Assembly (NCBI GenBank): GCA_902793995.1
Contig: CADBFP010000007.1
Coordinates: forward strand, 1 to 64,000
DNA: 64,000 nucleotides
Direction of reading: 5' to 3'
Origin: an uncultured Lachnospiraceae bacterium
GTDB taxonomy: Bacteria > Bacillota > Clostridia > Lachnospirales > Lachnospiraceae
The translations under genes and the position numbers were made by a program. The notes beneath the pieces are model-generated. The model searched no databases, was not told the DNA's origin, and saw nothing but the letters and a program-made list of their open reading frames with translations. Shown here one piece after another: positions 17,036 to 25,894 of the stretch. Position 1 is the stretch's first letter, and each line of letters starts with the position of its first letter.

Positions 17036-18205
17036 CTATTTTTCCTCCGCTTTAATTAGCTTGTCCACATTAAGAAGAACAGAACAAAGAATCATAAGAT
17101 GGTAATATTGAGACCATTCAAATGCATAACTGAGCATTATCCCCATGAAACCGGCTAAAAAAACAGCCCCATAAACATTCCGCTTATTTTTTTCAATTGC
17201 TTTTGCGCATTTGTAAATTAAGAAAGCAAAAGTCAAAAATAGAGTAAAACCTCCATCTACCAGAATTTGTAGATACATTGAATGGACAGGATATTTTACC
17301 GTTCCATATGCAAGTGTAGAGGCCCCCTTAGAAAAATAACCTCCCCAGCCAAACAAAGGCTTCTGTCTGATCACAGAAAATGCATGCGCCCACCAGTATA
17401 TTCTATTAGAAAAAGTTAAATCTTTGTGAAGAACATCAGTAATTAATCTACCGAAAAATGGTATGGCACTTCCCATCGTAAAGATAATAAGAATCAAAAA
17501 CGACATGCCCCAAAAACATACAGACGGTTCAAGGTATTTAACTTTCAACATATAAAATAATAAAAACGTGAATACTAAAACGCTTACCAATCCACTAGCA
17601 GCCCATAACCTAACAAGAGTTAGAATTAACAGCAAAATATTAAACTGTGCAAACTTGGATATCTTCCCGGTTTTACATACAGAATATATACATAGAAGTA
17701 TAATCCCAGGCAGTGCTACATAAACAATTGCATTATCCGTTCCTAGCAGATGTCCCAAATGTGTTCTACTTGTTTTAACTGTATAAATACCATTAGGATA
17801 AATCTGAACCAAAATATTGTTTATCAACATATATGTTGTGTAAATAAACGTCAGCACGCTCAATACATCATCACTATTCTTATTCATTTCTGAGCTTATT
17901 AGTATGACGATGGCCACCATTACAAATACTTTGTGTCCAGTTCCAAAAAACATACTGAAATCTGCAATAATAGTTGTGACAAGATAAGTAGCCCAAAATA
18001 TCAGCAAGGGGTAAATCCTGTTGATAGGTACTTTTCGAAATTTGGTTCGTAATGCCTGAACATATATCAATGCAGCTGAAAAATCAGTCCAATACTCTAA
18101 CACGTTTACCAGAAAAGGCGGCCATTCCTGGGTAGAGAAATGCCGGATGAACGGAAAAAGCAGAAAGAATAAATATATATATCTAGGCCGTAACTTCAAT
18201 TTCAT
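17036..18205 (-). CDS. wzy: Wzy-type polysaccharide polymerase
   Basis: 389 residues, about 10 hydrophobic helices. The segment KPLFGWGGYFSKGA followed by VHSMYLQILVDGG matches the large periplasmic-side loop of O-antigen/capsule polymerases and ligases. It would join the flipped repeat units outside the membrane, with Wzx and the CpsC/CpsD length regulators. AT-rich. The start ATG overlaps the stop of the upstream gene. Confidence 0.85.
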   Translation of the reverse strand: MKLKLRPRYIYLFFLLFPFIRHFSTQEWPPFLVNVLEYWTDFSAALIYVQALRTKFRKVPINRIYPLLIFWATYLVTTIIADFSMFFGTGHKVFVMVAIVILISSEMNKNSDDVLSVLTFIYTTYMLINNILVQIYPNGIYTVKTSRTHLGHLLGTDNAIVYVALPGIILLCIYSVCKTGKISKFAQFNILLLILTLVRLWAASGLVSVLVFTFLLFYMLKVKYLEPSVCFWGMSFLILIIFTMGSAIPFFGRLITDVLHKDLTFSNRIYWWAHAFSVIRQKPLFGWGGYFSKGASTLAYGTVKYPVHSMYLQILVDGGFTLFLTFAFLIYKCAKAIEKNKRNVYGAVFLAGFMGIMLSYAFEWSQYYHLMILCSVLLNVDKLIKAEEK

Positions 18206-19197
18206 TATGAACCCTCTATAATCAATTTCTTAATAAAATAACTAGGAGAGAATTCACCTTGGTAATTATATTCCGTCTCCTCTTGACCAATGACTCTCTC
18301 TAGACATATATCATCATCGGTTTCAATGATTTGCATATAATCTGCATTATACAATTCGCTCTTCTTAGCTGACCGATTATTTGTGATTAACCTTTTATTA
18401 TAAAATACAGCTTCATAGAAACGCATCGTTAAGCCATCCTGACCGTCTGCACATATTTCCAAAATACACTTTGTCGCAGCAATCTTTCGAAGTATCGTAG
18501 AGTATGATAAACGACTCGTTTTAAATGTAATACCTGGATACATCTTCTGATAATTATTAATCTTATTCACTATTACTGTGAAATCACACGTAAAACCAGC
18601 GGCCGTAAGTTTCTGAAAAATACCATATATCTTCTCCATTCGGTCTTTTGCTAAGCCTATAAAATAGACATCACTCTTTTGGTCACTTTCTACTGCATAT
18701 TTTTCTATATCGACCTTTGAATATATTTTATCTGTAAATTCAAAACCATACTTTTCACAATCACTTTTCTGGAAAGAGTACACTTTTTCCCAATTAACAG
18801 TTTTTAACTGTTTCTGTACATTCTTGGGCAAGTGCTCAAACGGGTCGAGGAGTAACGAAAAGATGCGGATATTCTTCCTCTCCTGCAACTTATTCAAGTG
18901 CGTTACAGATAATCTGTGAATTGCATTATTTACTATAATAATAAAATACTCATACTCGTCATCTAATGTCAGCTTATCTAAGACACAATATTTATTCCAG
19001 ATAGACTTCCCCGGGAGATTAATCATTTGTGTAATCGCATAGCTGAAATGAAGCCTAATTAAGGCATCCAAAAACCTACTGCCTGTCTCATAGGTCTTTG
19101 AGCGTTGTATTCCGTTCTCCATTTTGCCAACATCACTCATCATGATTTGGTTGGATTCTGAGCCTGTATCAATTAAGATGAACTTTGCTGGCTTCAT
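18205..19197 (-). CDS. Probable GT-B glycosyltransferase-like protein
   Basis: 330 residues, soluble. The C-terminal half has ATKCILEICADGQDGLTMRF then YEAVFYNKRLITNN, the pattern (D/E-x-G-Q-x-G-L-T-x-R-x-x-E-A) typical of uncharacterised GT-B transferases in capsule loci. The N-terminal half (FIIIVNNAIHR, IRIFSLLLDPFEHL) resembles a Rossmann-like domain. Donor and acceptor are unknown. It lies between Wzy and the Fe-S protein in the same transcript. Confidence 0.6.
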   Translation of the reverse strand: MKPAKFILIDTGSESNQIMMSDVGKMENGIQRSKTYETGSRFLDALIRLHFSYAITQMINLPGKSIWNKYCVLDKLTLDDEYEYFIIIVNNAIHRLSVTHLNKLQERKNIRIFSLLLDPFEHLPKNVQKQLKTVNWEKVYSFQKSDCEKYGFEFTDKIYSKVDIEKYAVESDQKSDVYFIGLAKDRMEKIYGIFQKLTAAGFTCDFTVIVNKINNYQKMYPGITFKTSRLSYSTILRKIAATKCILEICADGQDGLTMRFYEAVFYNKRLITNNRSAKKSELYNADYMQIIETDDDICLERVIGQEETEYNYQGEFSPSYFIKKLIIEGS

Positions 19198-19203
19198 TTG
19201 TCT

Positions 19204-20379
19204 CTATCCCCTCATACGCTTAACCTTTTGAAGAATCCCAGCCTTGTCAAGGATCAGCTTACTCTTTTCGATCATGTAATCTTTCTTTGAAATCGGAAAC
19301 AGTGCTTGTACCGTATCCTCTATCCCTCTTTGCTCTAGCAATTCATAGAACTCTGCACGACTCGCTGGCCTTAGTACGGATGCCACCGCCATCTTCCCAT
19401 CTAACGATATAGCTCGGTCAGTATCAATCTCATAGAGAATAAGGTCTTTGGCATTTTCAACAAATCGCTTGCCTTTCTCCGACTGTGTAAGAATGATGGT
19501 GTAGCCCTTATCATCATCCTTTAGACCGTCAACATATTCTGTAGCATGCCAGCCATCGAAGATTGTTAGGTCGCTGCAACGAGAAATCGTTTTAAATGGG
19601 CAATCATAGCAAATAGGACGATCAGCAGCGTTTTGAAAGAAACACTTGGACATCAGATTCGTCCTCGCGGAACCGATCTGTGACTTGCCTGATGCAAATC
19701 TCTCTTCCATCACCGAGACATGATATCCGAGTCTCTTGCTCCGGAAATTTGCATACGCTAATTCTCCATGCTTTTCTTCAATAAGCTCGACATAGGACTT
19801 CCAGAGTTTAGGTGAAGGTACTCCATGGCACACAAGGTCAATTAGAAGAAGATTATCCCTCTTCTTTCCAAGGAAGTTCTTTAATCCTGCAACCTGGCAT
19901 GGAGTGCCACAGAAAACAACCCTCTTGCCATCCTCTACATCCTTCTTTACCTGTGAGAATATCTTTCCTACATCACTTTGCACATACTTTGACCCCGGCA
20001 ACTTCTCAATATCCGCCAAGTCCTCTATTCTCTCGTGCTGAACCTTAAACTTCTCCCCATACACTACACCATAGGCGATACCGCCATGTTCTACCATCTC
20101 TCTTGCAATTTCGGTAAAAACACCACCAGAGGTGCATTTTTGAAGAAGCTCTGTGTCCTTTGTCCTCGCAAGAAACGCTGTGGGCTTCTCGCCTTGCACC
20201 GGTCTGTTTATTACGGGACAAACCGTTTCACATTTGTGGCAGTTGATACACTGATCTTTATTTATCTGCGGATATTTAAAGCCTTCTTGGTCTTCTTGCA
20301 TTTCAATGCAGTTTACGGGACAAGCGCTTGCACAGGCAGTACATCCGCAGCACTCTTCTTTTCTTTGAAGCTCTATCAT
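19204..20379 (-). CDS. Coenzyme F420 hydrogenase/dehydrogenase beta subunit-like Fe-S protein
   Basis: 391 residues. The N-terminus has two 4Fe-4S cluster motifs, CCGCTACASACPVNCIEM and CINCHKCETVCPV. These are followed by the FrhB-type domains: CTSGGVFTEIAREMVE, KYVQSDVGKIFSQVKKDV, VVFCGTPCQVAGL and CYDCPFKTISRCSDLTIFD. Proteins of this family are regularly paired with polysaccharide pyruvyl transferases in capsule clusters, as here (10 bp upstream). Their redox substrate in such clusters is not known. F420 use should not be assumed; flavin-dependent redox of a sugar or lipid carrier is possible. Confidence 0.85.
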   Translation of the reverse strand: MIELQRKEECCGCTACASACPVNCIEMQEDQEGFKYPQINKDQCINCHKCETVCPVINRPVQGEKPTAFLARTKDTELLQKCTSGGVFTEIAREMVEHGGIAYGVVYGEKFKVQHERIEDLADIEKLPGSKYVQSDVGKIFSQVKKDVEDGKRVVFCGTPCQVAGLKNFLGKKRDNLLLIDLVCHGVPSPKLWKSYVELIEEKHGELAYANFRSKRLGYHVSVMEERFASGKSQIGSARTNLMSKCFFQNAADRPICYDCPFKTISRCSDLTIFDGWHATEYVDGLKDDDKGYTIILTQSEKGKRFVENAKDLILYEIDTDRAISLDGKMAVASVLRPASRAEFYELLEQRGIEDTVQALFPISKKDYMIEKSKLILDKAGILQKVKRMRG

Positions 20380-20389
20380 ATTCTCGCTT

Positions 20390-21547
20390 TCAAGAGTTCA
20401 GGGCATTATCCAGGAACCCCACCGTTTCTCTTCGTAATTCGATAAGTTTTTTGTCTACGCCATCATAGTCGATTGTTTGGTCGATTACATCTTTCAATCT
20501 CATTCCTGTCTGATACCTACGTTTCTCCAAACCAAGCAGTCCAAACAAGCTGTCGATTCTGGAGTTCCTTGTCTGCTTATCGTTGCTGTTGGTGCGATTA
20601 AAAGTAATGAATTGCTTGTGGTTAAGGATTGAAAAAACAGAACCATGGAAGGAATCCGTGCAGATGTATTCGGCCCCTCTAATAAGGTTCAAAAACTCTA
20701 CTGGTCCGACTTCAAATAATCTCTCATCTCCAAAGGTCAGATCGCGTTCAACGAACACATCCATAAACGGAATTGTGATAACCTTAAGTCCTGTATCTTT
20801 CTTTAGTTGCTCTACAGCATCCCTATGCTCCTCGTTACTGCCGAGGAAGTACGCAAGTATATAAGGTTCCTCAATTACGCGCTGCTCCGGGAAGATCTCA
20901 CGCCACTCATCTCCGGTGAAAAGCAGGGTCGGATCGAGCGCGACAGTTGCATCTCTTCCTGTAAGCTTTTTCACAATCTCAGCACCACGAGTTTCTCGAA
21001 CAGAAACATGATCGATTCTGTTCAAATACTGCATAGTCTTTTTTTTCTGAGAAACAGGAACCTCCCCCACACCAAAGCTTGTGGCAAATGAAACCTTATT
21101 GATTCGATCTGGAACAAACAGGAGGTTATAAAACTTGCTTTTGATTCCTGCAGGTGTCCAGAGTTGGTCACTTCCTACGATGACAGCATCATAGCTTTCC
21201 GCTCCACTGACAAGGTTTCCATATCCCTTATAAACCTTTGAGTAGGGACCAATATACTGTTTTCTATAAGCATCAATACATTTATTTCTTATCGAGTTTC
21301 CTTTCTGGACTTCGGGATATCTCTTCAGTTTCTTTTTCTTTTCAAATGTATCTATTTTCCCCTTCATGAAATACGGATTGAAAACTCGCGTGAGATTTGT
21401 AATATAGAACAAAGGGGTTCTCTTATCGTACCTAATGATTTCGTAATCCCATCCTACTTTTTTGATTGCTTTTTGAGTAGCAAGTATCTGCAACATACTA
21501 CCAAAATTATCACAATCATATCGGACACATAATCCAGCCTTTTTCAT
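20390..21547 (-). CDS. Polysaccharide pyruvyl transferase family protein
   Basis: 385 residues. It starts KAGLCVRYDCDNFGSMLQIL (the NFG-S motif), has VIVGSDQLWTP in the middle, and CTDSFHGSVFSILN near the C-terminus, all diagnostic for this family. It would add a pyruvate ketal from phosphoenolpyruvate to a sugar, giving the glycan a negative charge. The ATG at 21547 has AGGAG 7 nt upstream. It is paired with the F420-beta-like protein downstream. Confidence 0.88.
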   Translation of the reverse strand: MKKAGLCVRYDCDNFGSMLQILATQKAIKKVGWDYEIIRYDKRTPLFYITNLTRVFNPYFMKGKIDTFEKKKKLKRYPEVQKGNSIRNKCIDAYRKQYIGPYSKVYKGYGNLVSGAESYDAVIVGSDQLWTPAGIKSKFYNLLFVPDRINKVSFATSFGVGEVPVSQKKKTMQYLNRIDHVSVRETRGAEIVKKLTGRDATVALDPTLLFTGDEWREIFPEQRVIEEPYILAYFLGSNEEHRDAVEQLKKDTGLKVITIPFMDVFVERDLTFGDERLFEVGPVEFLNLIRGAEYICTDSFHGSVFSILNHKQFITFNRTNSNDKQTRNSRIDSLFGLLGLEKRRYQTGMRLKDVIDQTIDYDGVDKKLIELRRETVGFLDNALNS

Positions 21548-21563
21548 CAACTAGCTCCTAGTA

Positions 21564-22511
21564 TTACCCAAATATCACCTTATAATAGGTGTCCTGTAGT
21601 TTTGTATCTTCCTCTTTGAATTTATATGTCATCTTATGAAAAGGCGTCTGTTCCTTGATAGCTGACCACATCCCCTGATCATATTTATCGAATAAGCTCA
21701 GCAACAGGACATGCGGTGCAGCATTATCCCTCGGAATAACTGCCTTCCACTCATCTTGGTACTTGTCCAACACAATTGACATGAAGTCGTGAAGGAGAAA
21801 GTAGTCATCCATACTGTTATTCTTCTTCCAATATTCATAGCAGAGCTCACGAGTTGCCATAAGCACTTTATTATTGGTTTTCGCACTCATAAGCCAACTT
21901 GAGATATATTGGCAATGTCCATCTCTTCCAGGCTTTAGACATTGATAGAAGAACAAATCCGAATCAAAAAAGTAATCAGGAATACCGTCCCGTTCCTCGC
22001 TACAGAACACCGTGGCATCCAACCACATACCACCATACTTGATTAGCAGCTCAAGTCTGAGGAGATCTGTGAGATGAGTATGTGTGATTACTCCTGCTTT
22101 CCACTTTTCAATGGTGTAATCAGGAAATGAAACATACTGATCCATGTTTTCAGCGGTAATCAGAATTACCTCGCGATCAGTAAGGTTGCTCTTTACAGAG
22201 TCAAAGCATTTCTGAACAAGCGCCGGGGCATTCTCCATCCTCTGAAACCAACATATCCAAACTTTATTACTACTATCGTGAGGAAGAGAAACGTCGTAGC
22301 GTTTGTCAAAAGCTTCCAGAGTTGTCCTATATTTCTTTTCGAGTTTTTGTTTTGCTTTCAGTTGAGTTGACAAACGAAGGATCTCAAGAGCAGTTCTGCT
22401 CTTGCCCAAAAGAGCAAATTCACCAACAGCTGTTCCTAAAGAGCCACTCTTAGCGTACTGCTTTATTAATTTCATCCCGCCCTGTTTTTGGAATGTCTCT
22501 TTAAGTCCCAT
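21564..22511 (-). CDS. Capsular polysaccharide synthesis glycosyltransferase (GT32-like)
   Basis: 315 residues. KVWICWFQRMENAPALV, then THLTDLLRLELLIKYGGMWL and DATVF carry the usual GT32/Caps_synth pattern (W-x-G/R at the start, D-x-x-R-x-x-x-L-x-x-x-G-G-x-x-x-D-x-D later; here LDATVF supplies the metal-binding acid). The N-terminal ~80 residues are helical. It would transfer a hexose or amino sugar from a nucleotide sugar on the inner face of the membrane. It is followed directly by licD in the opposite sense of transcription order, that is, it is downstream of licD by 3 bp. Confidence 0.8.
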   Translation of the reverse strand: MGLKETFQKQGGMKLIKQYAKSGSLGTAVGEFALLGKSRTALEILRLSTQLKAKQKLEKKYRTTLEAFDKRYDVSLPHDSSNKVWICWFQRMENAPALVQKCFDSVKSNLTDREVILITAENMDQYVSFPDYTIEKWKAGVITHTHLTDLLRLELLIKYGGMWLDATVFCSEERDGIPDYFFDSDLFFYQCLKPGRDGHCQYISSWLMSAKTNNKVLMATRELCYEYWKKNNSMDDYFLLHDFMSIVLDKYQDEWKAVIPRDNAAPHVLLLSLFDKYDQGMWSAIKEQTPFHKMTYKFKEEDTKLQDTYYKVIFG

Positions 22512-22514
22512 TTG

Positions 22515-23345
22515 TCAATCCTCTATCTTCTTCCCTTGTATTTCCAGAATCTTAAAATGCGTCTTACGCTTACCTTCTGGTGGCAACTGCATATAATCGC
22601 CATAAGTCCATTTCAGGTACTCGTCGGCCATATCCATTCCACGGAGCTCAATATCCTCAAATGAATACATTTTCCCTTCGCCATAAAACTCCGCAGGTAC
22701 AATCTCCTTAGTCCGATACGCGCCCATTATATTACCTATAAATTTGGAACCTTCCACTTTCTGATTCCGTAAAAGCTTATCTATCTTTACCTTCTGCTTG
22801 TAAGGAGTTGTCATTTTCTCAATCGGTAACCGTTCCATGACCCACAACAAAGCCTTTTCAGCTGTTCCTCTTGGTCTTTTCCTGTCGATTGAATCCTTAT
22901 AACAAAGAGACATAAGTGCCCTGTGATAAAGTACTCGGAAGAAATAGATTTTTCTCAGCACCTTATTATTAGGCGTTCCATCAATAGGAAAAATATCTAT
23001 AGAGGCGTTAGTATAACGGTTCTCGTTACCAATACGTTCCTCTTCAACTTTTGTCTCGGTATCAAGTATACGAGTAATGTAGTACTGATAAGACGGCGTA
23101 TTCCTATAGTTAACCACTTTTAGATTATCAGGAAACTCAGATGATAGTTCTAAAAGCCTCTCATAATCATCTCGAAACATTCCCAAGTCAATATCGTCAT
23201 CCCAAGGAATAAATCCCCCATGACGAATTGCTCCCAACATTGTTCCACCAAGCATGAAATATCTCAAACCATTCTTCTCGCAAAACTGTATAAATTCCTT
23301 TACGATGCCTAAATCAACTTGGTGGAGTAAATCTATATTTCCCAT
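22515..23345 (-). CDS. licD: LicD family phosphotransferase
   Basis: 276 residues. The N-terminus reads GLRYFMLGGTMLGAIRHGGF then IPWDDDIDLGM, the nucleotidyltransferase-like core with the metal-binding D-D-D-I-D that defines LicD. These enzymes transfer phosphocholine (or phosphoribitol/phosphoglycerol in some relatives) from a CDP donor to a surface sugar. Both CDP-choline (7477-9995) and CDP-glycerol (23361-24866) donor pathways lie in this locus, so either is possible. Position between the GpsA-TagD fusion and the GT32-like gene slightly favours glycerol phosphate. GGAGG precedes the ATG. Confidence 0.9.
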   Translation of the reverse strand: MGNIDLLHQVDLGIVKEFIQFCEKNGLRYFMLGGTMLGAIRHGGFIPWDDDIDLGMFRDDYERLLELSSEFPDNLKVVNYRNTPSYQYYITRILDTETKVEEERIGNENRYTNASIDIFPIDGTPNNKVLRKIYFFRVLYHRALMSLCYKDSIDRKRPRGTAEKALLWVMERLPIEKMTTPYKQKVKIDKLLRNQKVEGSKFIGNIMGAYRTKEIVPAEFYGEGKMYSFEDIELRGMDMADEYLKWTYGDYMQLPPEGKRKTHFKILEIQGKKIED

Positions 23346-23360
23346 AGACTGTAGCCTCCG

Positions 23361-24866
23361 TCACTGTGGATCAGTATCCAGATCATCGTGAGTCACCTTG
23401 CTCTCACCGTCTACGCCATCAGCATCATGTAGATCCTTCTTCATCTGGCTGCTGCTGATCTCAGGGGTTCTCGGAAGATAAACAACTTCGACGCCTTCCT
23501 CTTTCAGAAAATCAAACTTTCCTTTCCAATCGTCACCCATAACAAATGTATCAATGTGATACTCGTGCATATCAGAACGCTTTTGTTGCCAATTCTCCTC
23601 CGGAATCACGAGGTCCACATAGCGGATAGACTCAAGAAGCTGTTTTCTCTGCTCATAGGTGAAATATGTTTTCTTGTGCTTCTCATTCCAGTTAAATTCA
23701 TCTGAGGAGAGTACGACGATCAAATAATCACCAAGAGCCTTCGCTCTTCGAAGTAAATTGATGTGACCATAATGAAGAAGGTCATATGTTCCGTAAGTGA
23801 TAACTCTTTTCATGCCTGTATTTCTCCTATTCTGTAATAGTGCATGTTCATAATTGATAGTTGTACCAATCTCAGACCGTTTATCTCGGTTCATTAAGTC
23901 GACAACAACTTTCCGGGGTTCATTCCCTTCATTCACGATTCCATTCACCGCCTCTGTGATTGGCATTGAAACTTTATATTTTTCAGCAAGCTGAAGAGTT
24001 GCAGGAAGCGCATTAATCCCTTCTACAACCATCCCAACTTGTTTCACAGCATCAGCTGGTTTGACGCCTTGTCCAATAAGATAACCACATCGATTATTGC
24101 GACTGTGTTCGCTTGTAGCAGTTACAATCAGATCGCCCATCCCGGCCAAGCCAGAGAAAGTTTGTTCATAGCACCCCATCGCTTTACCGAGACGAGTCAT
24201 CTCTGCCATACCACGAGTCATCAGTGCAGCCTTTGTGTTATCTCCATAGCCAAGGCCACTAGCAATTCCCGCTGCCAGAGCAATTACATTCTTAATAGCG
24301 CCACAAAGCTCTACACCCTGAACATCGGGATTCGTATAAACTCGAAGGCAGGAATTCATGAAGATGTCCTGAACTTTCCGCGCAACCTCCATATCTTCAC
24401 AGGCAGACACAATTGTAGTTGGAATGTCTTTTGCGACCTCCTCCGCATGTGTAGGACCCGAGAGAGCAACCAGAGAACAATTCTTTCCTACCTTATCCAG
24501 TTCGTCTCTGATTATCTGCGTCATTGTGTATAACGTATCCGGTTCTATTCCCTTTGCTACGTCAACGATAATCTGTCCATCTAGAATATATGGGACAGCA
24601 GTTCGTATAGTTGAACGAACAAACACAGATGGAACTGCAAAAAGTAGAATATCCTTATCTCTGCAAACATCCTCTACGGAAGTCGTGAACTTCGTCTCTA
24701 TCGGAATCACCATGTCAGGAAGATTCTTCTGCTTTCTTGTGGACGATAGGCTCTCTATTTCTTCCGGTATAGCAGACCAAACCGTCACATCATGTCCACA
24801 GTTTGTCAGCATCCTTGCCAGAGCCATTCCCCAAGTTCCCGCTCCTAAAACACCTATTGCACTCAT
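23361..24866 (-). CDS. Fusion of glycerol-3-phosphate dehydrogenase (GpsA) and glycerol-3-phosphate cytidylyltransferase (TagD)
   Basis: 501 residues. Residues 1-~345 are GpsA: GVLGAGTWGMALARML for NAD(P), LSGPTHAEEVA, and CGAIKNVIALAAG with the catalytic lysine. From residue 352 (ATG at 23811-23813) a complete TagD follows: TYGTYDLLHYGHINLL with the H-x-G-H nucleotide motif, ending in EISSSQMKKDL. One polypeptide would reduce dihydroxyacetone phosphate to sn-glycerol-3-phosphate and turn it into CDP-glycerol. AGGAG lies 10 nt before the internal ATG, so free TagD might also be made. The C-terminal ~20 residues are acidic and not part of either domain. Confidence 0.92.
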   Translation of the reverse strand: MSAIGVLGAGTWGMALARMLTNCGHDVTVWSAIPEEIESLSSTRKQKNLPDMVIPIETKFTTSVEDVCRDKDILLFAVPSVFVRSTIRTAVPYILDGQIIVDVAKGIEPDTLYTMTQIIRDELDKVGKNCSLVALSGPTHAEEVAKDIPTTIVSACEDMEVARKVQDIFMNSCLRVYTNPDVQGVELCGAIKNVIALAAGIASGLGYGDNTKAALMTRGMAEMTRLGKAMGCYEQTFSGLAGMGDLIVTATSEHSRNNRCGYLIGQGVKPADAVKQVGMVVEGINALPATLQLAEKYKVSMPITEAVNGIVNEGNEPRKVVVDLMNRDKRSEIGTTINYEHALLQNRRNTGMKRVITYGTYDLLHYGHINLLRRAKALGDYLIVVLSSDEFNWNEKHKKTYFTYEQRKQLLESIRYVDLVIPEENWQQKRSDMHEYHIDTFVMGDDWKGKFDFLKEEGVEVVYLPRTPEISSSQMKKDLHDADGVDGESKVTHDDLDTDPQ

Positions 24867-24870
24867 AACA

Positions 24871-25894
24871 TTACCTTTTCTGAATACATGCAGAAATCAT
24901 ATGTTCTATTCTCTTCCAAATCTCAATGAACACTATCAATCCAACAACGACTGCAACCCAGACCGTCGCAAAGCTGATCCAACCATGCCCAAGGAGATAC
25001 AGCCCTTTAGCTTTCTCAATGACACGAAATATGACCATCTGCGCTAAATAAAGCTCTAAGCTTATTCCGCTCAGGTGCTTCATCACTTTGTTGCTAAGAA
25101 CTTTGCTGTCCACGCTGATGGCGTACATCAGCCAAGGTAAAAACAGTATCAAGTTCTTCAGCATCCAGCCACCAGAGTTCCCGACAGGTACTAAATACCA
25201 TGCTATGGTCAAGCATACACAACCTGCCAGCCACAGCCATTTATATCGCTGCACAAAGCCCTTGATAGCATCTCTGTTGAGGTAAGCAGTACCCCCCCCC
25301 CACGAAAAATGGGGCACAGTAGAGGAAATTATGTCGAGCAGTAAACCCTTCGATCACAAACTTATCCGTGAAGTAATAGAAGGAGCAAAACAAACTGAGG
25401 GCGATGCTAATCCCGAATGTTATCCATGCTCTCTTCTTAGACCAACACAAGTAAACGATGAATGGAAACAGCATATAAAACAGGAAGATGACACCAAGAG
25501 TCCAACACACACCGATGACATCTGGCTGATTGTTGGGAAGAAGTCCAAAGACCAGCGTTGCCTCTGTAATACCTTCAATCACATGAGATAAGCTTCTTTC
25601 CATTAAAATGTCTAGAAGGATAAGAGTGATAAAAAACGGCAGCAACTTCTTATATCGTTTGCTATAGAAGCTGTTTAGGTCTATGCTGCCGCTCTTAAAC
25701 CATTCGTAATAGCCGCAAAACATACCGAAACCCGAGATCATCAAGAACAGTGGCACGAAGTGCGTCCATGACGCTACAATTTGACTTCCTACCGTCCCCA
25801 ACTCATATGTAGCATTAGCGGCTATATGCATAGCAATGATACATAGACAGGATAAAGCCCTTAAACCATCCAGGTTATCGTACCGTTCCTTCAT
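24871..25894 (-). pseudogene. Acyltransferase 3 (OafA-like), frameshifted in a G10 tract; probably phase-variable
   Basis: A membrane O-acyltransferase split by one extra base. The N-terminal part (25894 downward) reads YDNLDGLRALSCLCIIAMHI then several hydrophobic helices to NFLYCAPFFVGGG. The C-terminal part continues in the next frame as TAYLNRDAIKGFVQRYKWLW and more helices to 24871. The break is exactly at ten Cs (25292-25301; G10 on the coding strand). The whole span is 1024 nt; removing one G gives 341 uninterrupted codons. The enzyme would acetylate or succinylate the capsule from acyl-CoA. The gene lies between the DUF1972 transferase (20-nt overlap) and gpsA-tagD. Confidence 0.85.
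25292..25301. repeat. Homopolymer C10/G10 tract inside the acyltransferase gene
   Basis: Ten consecutive C on the plus strand. Coding-strand reading: GTG followed by nine G gives V-G-G-G then the wrong frame (YCLPQQ...); one G fewer gives V-G-G-G-T-A-Y-L and the full-length enzyme. G9 or G12 would be ON; G10 as sequenced is OFF. Confidence 0.9.

Noticed and set aside
25292..25301. The G10 tract as a plain sequencing or assembly error
   Set aside because: Not excluded, but a homopolymer of this length at a conserved Gly-Gly turn is itself the substrate for slippage, and both halves are intact, so I kept it as a probable phase-variable site.
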